Source: [Clostridium] symbiosum | GTDB lineage: Bacteria; Bacillota; Clostridia; Lachnospirales; Lachnospiraceae | Direction: 5' to 3' | DNA: 64,000 nucleotides | Assembly (NCBI GenBank): GCA_021769625.1 | Contig: JAETSN010000006.1 | Span: 1-64,000, forward strand | Shown: positions 52,121 through 60,216 of the stretch, piece after piece | Layout of the letters: every line of letters starts with the position of its first letter | Position numbering within the stretch: the stretch's first letter is position 1 | The notes under the pieces: generated by a model | Database searches by the model: none | What the model saw: the letters and a program-made list of their open reading frames with translations, nothing else | Told to the model about the DNA's origin: nothing | Made by a program: the position numbers and the translations under genes

Positions 52121-52310
52121 GGGGTGAGGGTGTGGCACAGTGCAATATATCCCTTCTGTGCCGCGCTCTCGCTCGTAAAAAACGCAGCGGATGCTAAGCT
52201 CGTGAAAGACCATGTAAAATTTCGCTTTTTAAATTTTACATTTGCTAATGCACCGGCGTTTTTTTAGGGCACTGTCAGGGATATATTGCACTGTGCCACA
52301 CCCGCGGAGG
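52121..52310 (+). repeat. structured intergenic element, copy D
   Basis: It has perfect 27-nt arms (52128-52154 and 52277-52303), longer than in the other copies and unlike them in sequence. The core lacks the GGCTCT hairpin but keeps GCTAAGCTCGTGAAA, the inner hairpin GTAAAATTT/AAATTTTAC and CACCGGCGTTTTT. It lies between pduT and the DeoR gene, where it may also act as operon end. Confidence 0.8.
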
Positions 52311-52367
52311 TTGTTGAGAAAAGCAGCCGACTTGGTTGTGGATGGTATTTTTTGAGGGAGAGGCCAT

Positions 52368-53135
52368 ATGCTTGCACTGGAAAGACGGAATTTGATACTG
52401 GAGAAGCTGCAGGAAGAAAAAAAGGTAGTGGTCAGTGAGCTGAGCCAGCTCTACGGGGTGTCGGAGGAGACAATCCGCAGGGATCTGGATAAGCTGGACA
52501 AGGACGGGCTGGCGGTGAAGAGTTACGGCGGCGCCGTGATCAATGAGAACACCAGTATCGATATGCCTTTTAATGTCCGGAAGAAAAAGAATGTGGCGGG
52601 AAAGCAGAAGATCGCGGAACTGATCGCGGAGATGATACAGGACGGCGATCATATTGCCATGGATGCTTCCACGACCAGCGTTTTTATCGCGAAAGCGATC
52701 AAGCAGAAGGAGAGGATCACCCTCGTCACCAATTCCATTGAAATTGTGATCGAACTTGCGGATGTCAGCGACTGGGATATCATCTCTTCGGGCGGCAGGC
52801 TGAAGGAAGGATATCTGGCACTGGTGGGGCCTAAGGCGATCGAGGCGCTGGATACCTATAATGTGGAGATCGCCATTGTCTCCGGAAAAGGGTTTGATCT
52901 GGAGCGCGGCCTGACGGACAGCAATGAAGAGTTTGCCCAGCCGAAACGGGTTATGATGAAGTCCGCAAAACACAGGATCGTTGCGGTGGATAAGACCAAG
53001 TTCGGAAAAATATCGTTTGCACAGATAGCCGGTTTGTCGGAGATGGATATCGTAGTTACCGATGAAAAGCCGGCGGATGAATGGTTGGAGCGCTTTAAGC
53101 AGATGGGAGTGCGGTGCTATTACCCGGGAAGGTGA
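52368..53135 (+). CDS. DeoR family regulator of the microcompartment operon
   Basis: A 255-residue repressor-type protein. Residues 1-55 are a DeoR winged helix (ERRNLILEKLQEEKKVVVSE; GVSEETIRRDLDKLDKDGL). The rest is a DeoR sensor domain (AMDASTTSVFIAKAI; VTNSIEIVIELAD; ISSGGRLKEGYLALVGPKA) that binds a sugar phosphate. Its place at the end of the operon suggests control by rhamnulose/fuculose-1-phosphate or DHAP; A-rich direct repeats before both operon promoters are candidate sites. Confidence 0.88.
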   Translation: MLALERRNLILEKLQEEKKVVVSELSQLYGVSEETIRRDLDKLDKDGLAVKSYGGAVINENTSIDMPFNVRKKKNVAGKQKIAELIAEMIQDGDHIAMDASTTSVFIAKAIKQKERITLVTNSIEIVIELADVSDWDIISSGGRLKEGYLALVGPKAIEALDTYNVEIAIVSGKGFDLERGLTDSNEEFAQPKRVMMKSAKHRIVAVDKTKFGKISFAQIAGLSEMDIVVTDEKPADEWLERFKQMGVRCYYPGR

Positions 53136-53199
53136 AGTACAATTACGTATTGTTTGAAAAGGTGTTGTCAAAAATGGAATAAAGGAGGCAGAATGTCCT

Positions 53200-54807
53200 T
53201 TGCATACCCCTATGAAAATGGAAGAGTTGCTGGAAGGCAAAGAAGGTGAGCAGATTCAATTTAAAGAAGCTAAAAGTCGGTTTGATGCGGGCGAAGCTGC
53301 CCGCTGTTGTTGTGCTTTGGCAAATTGTGGAGGAGGCAGGCTTGTTTTTGGCATAACCGACAAGCGCCCCAGACAGGTTGTAGGAAGTGCTGCTTTTGCC
53401 CAACCCGAGCGCACCCGCATGGGGCTCATTGAAAAGTTGAAAATTATGGTTGACTTTCAGCTTTATAATTATGATGGAAAGCGCGTTCTTGTATTTGAGG
53501 TAGCGAGCCGTCCGTTGGGACTCCCTGTTCAGGTGGATGGGGTGGCATGGTGGTATGAGGGGGACAGTCTGATTCCTATGCCTGAAGAAATTCGCCGAAA
53601 GATATATGAGGAGACGGGCTTTGATTTTTCTGGAAGTATTTGCCCTAATGCCTCTTTTGATGACTTGGATTCATTTGCAATCGATGCGTTTCGTACTATT
53701 TGGACTGAGAAAAGCGGGAATAAACGCATCAAAAATTTGCCGCGGGAGCAACTGCTTTTAGATTGTGAAGCCGTGACTGATGAAGGTATTACCTATGCAG
53801 CCCTCATTCTGTTCGGTAAGAGAAGTGCGTTGAGCAAATATTTACCGCAGGCTGAGGTAGTTTTTGAATATCGTTCTTCAAATGCTTCTGGTCCGGCTAA
53901 TCAAAGAGAAGAATTTCGTGTGGGCTTTTTTGCGTTTTATGATCGACTGTGGGAATTGGTAAATTTGAGAAATGATACACAGCATTATCAGGAAGGCTTC
54001 GTTGTCTATGATGTTCCAACTTTCAATGAACGAATTGTCAGAGAGGCAATTCTGAATGCGATCAGCCATAGAAATTATCAGTTGGGAGGCAGCGTATTTG
54101 TTCGTCAATACCGGGAACGTCTTGTGGTGGAAAGTCCCGGAGGATTTCCAAACGGAATCTCTTTGGCAAACATTCTTGACCGGCAGTTGCCCCGGAATCG
54201 ACGTGTTGCTGAAATTTTGTCTCTGTGTGGATTGGTTGAACGTTCCGGTCAGGGTATGAATCTTATGTATGAGATTAGCATTAGAGAAGCAAAGGAATTA
54301 CCTGATTTTACTGGCACAGATGATAATTTTGTCAGTCTTACCTTAAACGGTCTGGTCCTTGATGTTAAGATGTTGTCACTGGTCAATCAAATTGGAGAGG
54401 ACAGGCTGGAATCTCTTACGACAGATGATCTGCTGATTATTAATTCTCTTTTCCATGAGATCGATCTGACTGAGAAACAGCGATCCCGACTTAAAAGGCT
54501 CACGGAAATGGGAATTGTGGAGCATATAGGACGTAATAAATATGTTTTAGCGCGCAGTTTATATTCAGCCATTGGAAAATCCGGTGTCCATACAAGAATT
54601 GTCGGATTGGATCGCGATACAAATAAGGAACTAATATTAAAACATATTCAGAAAAACAAGAAGACAGGTACGCCCTTAAAAGAATTGCAGCAAGTATTGC
54701 CGGGCCATAGCCGTGGTCAGATTCAGGTGCTGTTGCGCGAGCTTAGGTGTGATGGCAAAATTTTTTGCAAAGGGAAAACTAACGGCGCAAAATGGTATTG
54801 CAATTAA
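53200..54807 (+). CDS. AlbA_2/Schlafen-type putative ATP-dependent regulator with winged helix
   Basis: A 535-residue protein with a TTG start 11 bases after AAAGGAGG. The N-terminal AlbA_2 domain (about 5-120) has EGEQIQFKEAKSRF, ALANCGGGRLVFGITD. Residues about 270-330 form a GHKL-like ATP-binding region (REAILNAISHRNYQLGGSVFV; SGQGMNLMYE), followed by winged-helix segments to the end. Such proteins are regulators or defence-linked accessories. The base composition is poorer in GC than the neighbours, which suggests transfer. Its last codons run into four 11-bp direct repeats. Confidence 0.82.
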   Translation: MHTPMKMEELLEGKEGEQIQFKEAKSRFDAGEAARCCCALANCGGGRLVFGITDKRPRQVVGSAAFAQPERTRMGLIEKLKIMVDFQLYNYDGKRVLVFEVASRPLGLPVQVDGVAWWYEGDSLIPMPEEIRRKIYEETGFDFSGSICPNASFDDLDSFAIDAFRTIWTEKSGNKRIKNLPREQLLLDCEAVTDEGITYAALILFGKRSALSKYLPQAEVVFEYRSSNASGPANQREEFRVGFFAFYDRLWELVNLRNDTQHYQEGFVVYDVPTFNERIVREAILNAISHRNYQLGGSVFVRQYRERLVVESPGGFPNGISLANILDRQLPRNRRVAEILSLCGLVERSGQGMNLMYEISIREAKELPDFTGTDDNFVSLTLNGLVLDVKMLSLVNQIGEDRLESLTTDDLLIINSLFHEIDLTEKQRSRLKRLTEMGIVEHIGRNKYVLARSLYSAIGKSGVHTRIVGLDRDTNKELILKHIQKNKKTGTPLKELQQVLPGHSRGQIQVLLRELRCDGKIFCKGKTNGAKWYCN

Positions 54808-54840
54808 ATTGCAATTAAATTGCATCTAAATTGCAATTCA
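54797..54840. repeat. four tandem 11-bp repeats at the 3' end of the AlbA-type gene
   Basis: Units ATTGCAATTAA, ATTGCAATTAA, ATTGCATCTAA and ATTGCAATTCA follow one another without gaps. The first unit contains the stop codon TAA. The 11-bp period keeps all units on one face of the helix, as in iterons or operator arrays. Between here and 55051 I see nothing else coding. Confidence 0.8.
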
Positions 54841-55050
54841 ATTATAACGGGAATAAATTTTTTTCAAGATATTTACGATTGTGCAAACTTATGCCAGGTT
54901 TTTGAGAACAAAAAGTGAATTGTAGAGCTGTGTCAGATCGGATACGAGTATAAGATACTTTTACGGCTTTAATCCGTGGAAGTCTGACAAAGATGGGAAA
55001 TCCTCCGGTGGATTAATATTTTGTAGGGATGCGGAATAATCTGCCATAAT

Positions 55051-55386
55051 CTAAACCTGTGATTCTAAAAAGTATGCATTTTCCGTTTCCAGAGTTACTT
55101 CCGTCACATCTTCCAGATTCCAGTATTTCCTGAACAGCTTCAGAAGACTGTGGCTTTCGGTTAATTCAATTCTTTTATCGTCGAGTATAATATAGACGGG
55201 GCAGGAAGCTTTCTCTATCATGTCGGCAAGAAGGAGGGTTTTTTCTGTTTTTTTGATGACCATTGTCTGCTCCATTTCCGCGCTGCCTTTGGCTTGAAAC
55301 CGGTTGAAGCGGCGCAAAGCTATATCAGGGCTTGTGAATTTTGTTTCCCAAAGAGTTTGATTTTCGGTATATTCAACGGAATACAT
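55051..55386 (-). CDS. hypothetical protein, 111 residues
   Basis: A small acidic/neutral protein starting MYSVEYTENQTLWETKF (ATG 55386; 55416 would add ten residues). No ribosome site is evident for either. It includes SCPVYIILDDKRIELTESHS and a predicted helix LLKLFRKYWNLEDVTEV. No membrane segments. I do not recognise a family; it may belong with the neighbouring AlbA-type gene as an accessory insert. Confidence 0.5.
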   Translation of the reverse strand: MYSVEYTENQTLWETKFTSPDIALRRFNRFQAKGSAEMEQTMVIKKTEKTLLLADMIEKASCPVYIILDDKRIELTESHSLLKLFRKYWNLEDVTEVTLETENAYFLESQV

Positions 55387-55442
55387 TTTTATTTTAACAG
55401 AAAGGCAAAAAAGCAAAAATACAGATAAGGACGTATTTTGTG

Positions 55443-55506
55443 AAAATTGGGACGCATTTGGTCAAATATTGGTAAAATTCCGCCAATAAAAATTGGGATA
55501 TATTTG
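55443..55506 (+). promoter_or_regulatory. direct repeats upstream of the AraC gene
   Basis: AAAATTGGGA-N3-ATTTG occurs twice (55443-55460 and 55489-55506), 46 bp apart. Direct repeats are the usual binding sites of AraC-type regulators, so autoregulation is possible. Confidence 0.45.
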
Positions 55507-55566
55507 AAAACAAGGGAGAACTGTTGTATGCTGTATTAAAATTCGGAAGAAGAAAGGCAAAAACCG

Positions 55567-56481
55567 GTGATCAACATATCGTATCTGAAACTGAAAAACA
55601 ATAAAGAAGAAATATTGCCGGAATATACAGAGGAATTTCCATATGTGTGCGTCTTCCGGTGTATGGATAAATGTATCGGAAGAAGAGTCGCCTGGCACTG
55701 GCATTCGGTGCCGGAAATCGATTATGTGGAAGAGGGTGCAATAGAGTATAAAACGCCTGACAGTTCCGTCATTTTGCATAAGGGAGAGGCAATTTTTATA
55801 AATTCCAATGTTTTACATACGGTAAGTGCCAGGGGAAGAGGTGGCAGAATATGCGCCCATTTGTTTGACAAATATCTGGCGGGCGGTATGTTCGGCAGTA
55901 TTTATGAAAAAAAGTATGTGGAACCTGTTCTGAAAAATCTCGGTCCCAGAATGCATGTCATACAGCCGGATGACAGAAAAAGGGTTTGCCTGATAGAAAA
56001 AATGCTGCGGTTGGCGGATATTTATGAAAAGAAGGAGGAAGGCTATGAGTTTGCCGTCCGTTCCGTGCTGTCGGAGTTGTGGTATTTTTTGTATAAAGAT
56101 GTCGCTTCGGTGATTCCGATGGGAGAGGAGGGGGACCATACGGATTCCACACGGATCCTGACGATGATGAAGTATGTGCAGGAACATTTTGACGAAAAGA
56201 TATCCATAGAGATGATCGCGGGATCAGCAAATATCAGCGTGCGGGAATGCGGGCGCTGCTTTCAGAGTAAGATAGGGATGTCGCCGGGAAACTATCTGAA
56301 CGATTATCGGATTCGGTCGGCGGCGCAGCTGCTGCTGAGCACAGAAGACAGTATCACAACGGTGGCTGAAAAATGCGGTTTCAGTTCCTGCAGTTATTTC
56401 GGGAAAAGTTTTTTGAAGATGATCGGTTGTACGCCGAAGGAATACCGCAGGTCAGGGCGGCAGGACGGCAAAGAACAGTGA
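55567..56481 (+). CDS. AraC family regulator with cupin sensor domain
   Basis: A 304-residue regulator starting with GTG behind AAAGG. The N-terminal cupin (about 40-110; WHWHSVPEIDYVEEGAIEY, INSNVLHTV) binds a small ligand. The C-terminal two helix-turn-helix motifs are typical (EKISIEMIAGSANISVRECGR; TVAEKCGFSSCSYFGKSF; GCTPKEYRR). Neighbouring targets could be the HAD gene or the small gene upstream; no direct evidence. Confidence 0.88.
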   Translation: MINISYLKLKNNKEEILPEYTEEFPYVCVFRCMDKCIGRRVAWHWHSVPEIDYVEEGAIEYKTPDSSVILHKGEAIFINSNVLHTVSARGRGGRICAHLFDKYLAGGMFGSIYEKKYVEPVLKNLGPRMHVIQPDDRKRVCLIEKMLRLADIYEKKEEGYEFAVRSVLSELWYFLYKDVASVIPMGEEGDHTDSTRILTMMKYVQEHFDEKISIEMIAGSANISVRECGRCFQSKIGMSPGNYLNDYRIRSAAQLLLSTEDSITTVAEKCGFSSCSYFGKSFLKMIGCTPKEYRRSGRQDGKEQ

Positions 56482-56486
56482 CGGGC

Positions 56487-57296
56487 TTAAAGCAAAAAGC
56501 CCGTTTTTAACATATTTTCGATAAATTCCATGACGGAGGGCGTGGTGTGGTCACACAGTTCGGGAATGCCGGGGCGGGCATTCTCCACCGCCACGCTGAC
56601 ACCGCTGGCATGGAACATTTCGATATCATTGTAGTTATCCCCGAAGGAGAGGATTTCCTCCCTGCGGATGCCGAGATGGTCTGACAATGCCTGTATTCCC
56701 ACACCTTTATGGGCATCGGGAAACAGGAAATCGAGCCACAGGGAGCCGGAAGTCACCACTTTGACATCATAGGGGAAGGATTCGGAATGCGCGAACTGCG
56801 CCTGCCAGTAAGCCTGCCGGTCTCTTTCTTCCGTTCCTTCCTTTTCAAAAAGAGCCAGTTTGATAATGGGCTCCCCGATATCTGTCAGGTCGGACACGAT
56901 CTTATATTGATTCTTCATCCCTTTGATATACTCCTCGAACAGTGGCTCCTTTGGGCGGATATAGCTGGTAAACGCGCCGGAGACAAGGATTTCCGTGCCG
57001 GGTTCTTCCTCAAGGCGCCGGATGATGGGAACGGCTGTTTCCGGAGGAATTACCACTTTATGTAAAACTTCACCCTGATATATGGTCAGAGCGCCGTTTT
57101 CACAGATATAGGCAATGTCGTCCTTTACGGGCGCAAAGAGCTGGCGCAGGTTATGGTACTGCCTGCCGCTGGCAGCGGCGAAAAGGATGCCGCGTTCTTT
57201 TAATTGTCCTATTATTTCCGGGAATCCTTCCGGCAGGGCCGCCATGTTGCCGGATACCAAAGTGCCGTCCAAATCGCTGGCGATCATTCTTATCAT
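56487..57296 (-). CDS. Cof-type HAD family phosphatase
   Basis: A 269-residue sugar-phosphatase-like HAD hydrolase. Motif I is IASDLDGTLV, motif II includes AAASGRQY, and motif III/IV is LSFGDNYNDIEMFHASG, with a C2b cap between. It hydrolyses small phosphorylated metabolites in the cytoplasm; the substrate is not predictable. It is convergent with the AraC gene, five bases away, and read in the same direction as the next regulator. Confidence 0.88.
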   Translation of the reverse strand: MIRMIASDLDGTLVSGNMAALPEGFPEIIGQLKERGILFAAASGRQYHNLRQLFAPVKDDIAYICENGALTIYQGEVLHKVVIPPETAVPIIRRLEEEPGTEILVSGAFTSYIRPKEPLFEEYIKGMKNQYKIVSDLTDIGEPIIKLALFEKEGTEERDRQAYWQAQFAHSESFPYDVKVVTSGSLWLDFLFPDAHKGVGIQALSDHLGIRREEILSFGDNYNDIEMFHASGVSVAVENARPGIPELCDHTTPSVMEFIENMLKTGFLL

Positions 57297-57405
57297 GTGA
57301 GTAGTCCTTTCTTAATATCAAATATGAAAATAGTTTGCCGTATCTGCCGGCATTTAGCATGGAAAGATAGGGCAGATTTTCAAAACAACAGGTGTTGAAC
57401 GGAAT

Positions 57406-58404
57406 TTATGATTCCGGCGTTGCTGCTTCAGAACTTTTGGAGCATGACGCAAGCCGGTATGCCCTCGGCGTCATGTGGAAATGTTCCTTAAAGATCCTGT
57501 GAAAATAGCTGGTGTTGTCATATCCCACCAGCAGAATGATATTTTCTACGGGAAGCCTTGTGGTGGTCAAAAGGAACGCCGCCTGATTGAGCCGCTTTAT
57601 CTGCAGCAGGTTTTTAAACGTATGCCCGGCATGGCGTTTGATCAGCTTGCTGATATAATAGTCAGGTTGTCCTGTGAAAGAGGAAAGTTCCTCCAAAGTG
57701 CCGGTCCTGTAATTGTCCTCGATATATTTGAGAGCCGTGAAGATCAGGTTCTGTTCATACTGGTCGGGGTCATTTTTATTGATCTTATCGCTCTGATTCT
57801 GCAGAAGAATAAATAAAAGCCCCATCGTGGTCTGGTTGATATTCCGGAAATTCTTCTGCTTTGTGACGAGGGAGTAGATCATGTTTTCTATCAGGTTCTG
57901 GATGGGAAGCTCGTCCCGCACCTGAAAGTGCAGATAGTCCACAAGCCCACTTTCCTCCTTCAGAGAACCCACGAGAAAATCATGGAGGATGCTTTCCTCC
58001 TCCATCATCAGAAAGGCGCGATCAAAAAACTCCGGCAGGATCATAAAGTTGACAGCAATGTCATCTTCTCCTGCGGGGAGGATCTCCTGGGTGGCATTCT
58101 GGTTCAAAAAGAGCAGCTCGCCGGTTTCCAGCTTCACGGTATTGTGGCCGTTGATGATGTGAGTGGTGGAGCCGCTGCACATGTAGATGATCTCCACATA
58201 ATTGTGGCGGTGAACCGGAAAATGGACAAAACGGGTGTGCAGCCGGATATCGATCAGCTTTCCTTTTTCCAGCATCTTACCGCTGTCCACAACGAAATCT
58301 GCTTTGGATGTATAAAGATCTTTCCGGACATCCTTGCTGCCGTCTAAAATTGCCTGTTCTTCCTCGGAGATGGGTTTTAGTTTTTCCAGTAATTCAGCAT
58401 TCAT
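57406..58404 (-). CDS. AraC family regulator of the rhamnose genes (RhaR/RhaS-like)
   Basis: A 332-residue regulator, divergent from rhaB. The N-terminal cupin (about 55-130; HTRFVHFPVHRHNYVEIIYMCSG split over several strands; NGHNTVKLETGELLFL) and the C-terminal AraC domain (LEELSSFTGQPDYYISKLIKRH; ENIILLVGYDNTSYFHRIFKEH; TPRAYR) are clear. The intergenic region contains two direct repeats abutting the rhaB promoter, the expected sites of an activator of this kind. L-rhamnose as effector is inferred. Confidence 0.88.
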   Translation of the reverse strand: MNAELLEKLKPISEEEQAILDGSKDVRKDLYTSKADFVVDSGKMLEKGKLIDIRLHTRFVHFPVHRHNYVEIIYMCSGSTTHIINGHNTVKLETGELLFLNQNATQEILPAGEDDIAVNFMILPEFFDRAFLMMEEESILHDFLVGSLKEESGLVDYLHFQVRDELPIQNLIENMIYSLVTKQKNFRNINQTTMGLLFILLQNQSDKINKNDPDQYEQNLIFTALKYIEDNYRTGTLEELSSFTGQPDYYISKLIKRHAGHTFKNLLQIKRLNQAAFLLTTTRLPVENIILLVGYDNTSYFHRIFKEHFHMTPRAYRLASCSKSSEAATPES

Positions 58405-58505
58405 ATCACATAGAATTGTATAGGATTCTCATCTCAAATGCAAGTATTCCACGGATAGATTTGAACAATTTAAAGAATATTATGAGACATTGTCTTACAT
58501 AGAAG

Positions 58506-58555
58506 AAAAGGATATGGAGCTGCCATATCCTGCTCTGAAAAAGCAGAGAGACCTT
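58506..58555. repeat. two adjacent hairpins between regulator and rhaB
   Basis: AGGATATGG/CCATATCCT and CTCTG/CAGAG lie side by side in the 333-base gap between the AraC gene and rhaB. No T-run. Confidence 0.5.
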
Positions 58556-58593
58556 GTCGGTCAAATTATTTTTTAGTGGCTTTGTTTATGCTG

Positions 58594-58659
58594 TTGCAAA
58601 TAAAGACGGTAAATTTTGCAAATAAAGTCCTGTTATAAAAGGGCGGGATAAGCTATACT
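58594..58659 (+). promoter_or_regulatory. rhaB promoter with AraC-type direct repeats
   Basis: TTGCAAATAAAG occurs at 58594-58605 and 58616-58627, a 22-bp period. The second copy ends three bases before a poor -35 (TGTTAT, 58631-58636). The -10 TATACT is at 58654-58659. This is the layout of an activator-dependent promoter controlled by RhaS-like proteins. Confidence 0.7.
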
Positions 58660-58737
58660 GTAAAACATAGGGAATCTGCAGGGAGAGGCTTTGCGGATTC
58701 AGGGTTACATAGAAAAGAGAAGGAAGGGAAAGAAACT

Positions 58738-60141
58738 ATGGCAAATTACTATCTTGCGGTGGATATCGGCGCATCCAGCGGACGGCATATTCTGGGCTCA
58801 GTGGAGAACGGGAAGATCGTGCTGGAAGAGATCCACCGCTTTGAGAACGGCATGGTAAAAAAGGACGGTCACAGATGCTGGGATACGGAGCACCTGTTCC
58901 GGGAGATCAAAGCCGGTATCAGGAAATGTAAGGAGATCGGCAAGATCCCGGTGAGCATGGGCATCGATACCTGGGCCGTGGACTATGTGCTGTTGGATGA
59001 AAACGATAAGGTACTTGGAAATACTTACGGCTACCGCGATTCCCGTATGGACGGTATGGATGAGGAAGTATATAAGATCATTCCGGAAAAGGATCTGTAT
59101 GCGAGGACTGGCATCCAGAAACAGATGTTCAATACGATCTACCAGTTGATGGCGCACAAAGTGCAGGAACCGGAACTGCTGGCGAAAGCGAAGACCTTCC
59201 TGATGCTGCCGGACTATTTCCAGTTTTTGCTGACAGGCAGCAAGGTATCCGAATATACCAACGCGACGTCCGGACAGCTTGTAAGCCCCGTCACAAAACA
59301 GTGGGACATGGAGCTGATCGGGATGCTGGGTTACCCGAAGGATATGTTCCTGCCGCTCTCCATGCCGGGCACGGTGGTCGGGAAATTCTCGGAGGAAGTG
59401 GAGAGGGAAGTGGGCTTTAGCTGTGAAGTGGTGCTTCCGGCGACACATGATACCGCTTCCGCGGTGATGGCGGTGCCAACCCAGTCCGACGAGTGCCTGT
59501 ATATCAGTTCCGGCACATGGTCCCTGATGGGTGTGGAAAATAGAGAGGCTATCTGCAGCATGGAGAGCATGGAAAAGAACTTCACCAACGAGGGCGGCTA
59601 TGAATACCGTTTCCGCTATCTGAAAAATATCATGGGCCTCTGGATGATCCAGTCCGTGCGGCATGAGTTGAATGATGCGTATTCTTTTGCACAGCTCTGC
59701 GATATGGCGGAGGAGGCGAAGGACTTCCCGTCCAGAGTGGATGTGAACGACAACTGCTTTATGGCGCCGGAAAATATGACGGAAGCGATCAGGGAATACT
59801 GCAGAAACACAGATCAGAAGGTGCCGGAGAGCATCGGAGAACTCTCGGCTGTCATCTACCAGTCTCTGGCGGAGAGCTATGCGGAGACCGTGAAGGAGAT
59901 CGAAGCGCTGACAGGCGTGCACTATCCGGCGATCAATATTGTGGGCGGCGGTTCCAACGCGGTATATTTAAATAATCTGACAGCGGCAAAATCCGGCAGG
60001 ACGGTTTACGCAGGCCCCGGAGAAGGAACGGCGATCGGCAATCTGATGGCACAGATGATAAAAGCCGGAGAGTTTGCGGGATTGAAGGAGGCGAGGGCGA
60101 GCGTCTTTGAATCCTTCGGCGTGAAGACTTATAAAGCCTGA
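58738..60141 (+). CDS. rhaB: rhamnulokinase
   Basis: A 467-residue FGGY-family kinase that phosphorylates L-rhamnulose at C1. The N-terminal phosphate loop AVDIGASSGRHILG, the substrate segment GIDTWAVDYVLLDEND, LMLPDYFQFLLTG, TSGQLV, ATHDTASAV and the C-terminal GGGSNAVYLNN match RhaB. AAGGAAGGG precedes the ATG. rhaA follows after 75 bases. The phosphorylated product is a substrate for the aldolase encoded in the microcompartment operon. Confidence 0.95.
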   Translation: MANYYLAVDIGASSGRHILGSVENGKIVLEEIHRFENGMVKKDGHRCWDTEHLFREIKAGIRKCKEIGKIPVSMGIDTWAVDYVLLDENDKVLGNTYGYRDSRMDGMDEEVYKIIPEKDLYARTGIQKQMFNTIYQLMAHKVQEPELLAKAKTFLMLPDYFQFLLTGSKVSEYTNATSGQLVSPVTKQWDMELIGMLGYPKDMFLPLSMPGTVVGKFSEEVEREVGFSCEVVLPATHDTASAVMAVPTQSDECLYISSGTWSLMGVENREAICSMESMEKNFTNEGGYEYRFRYLKNIMGLWMIQSVRHELNDAYSFAQLCDMAEEAKDFPSRVDVNDNCFMAPENMTEAIREYCRNTDQKVPESIGELSAVIYQSLAESYAETVKEIEALTGVHYPAINIVGGGSNAVYLNNLTAAKSGRTVYAGPGEGTAIGNLMAQMIKAGEFAGLKEARASVFESFGVKTYKA

Positions 60142-60216
60142 TACGGGGCGGAAAATTAATAAAACCCCGCGGAATAAAACCATAAAACAAACATAGAAAA
60201 CAGGAGGAAACAACAA

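Noticed and set aside
53200-54807. Transposase or integrase for the palindromic elements
   Set aside because: The AlbA/Schlafen-type protein near copy D has no transposase motifs, and no other copy is adjacent to it.
58798-59922. Long minus-strand open frame opposite rhaB
   Set aside because: It mirrors the codon pattern of rhaB, with no homology and no start signal.
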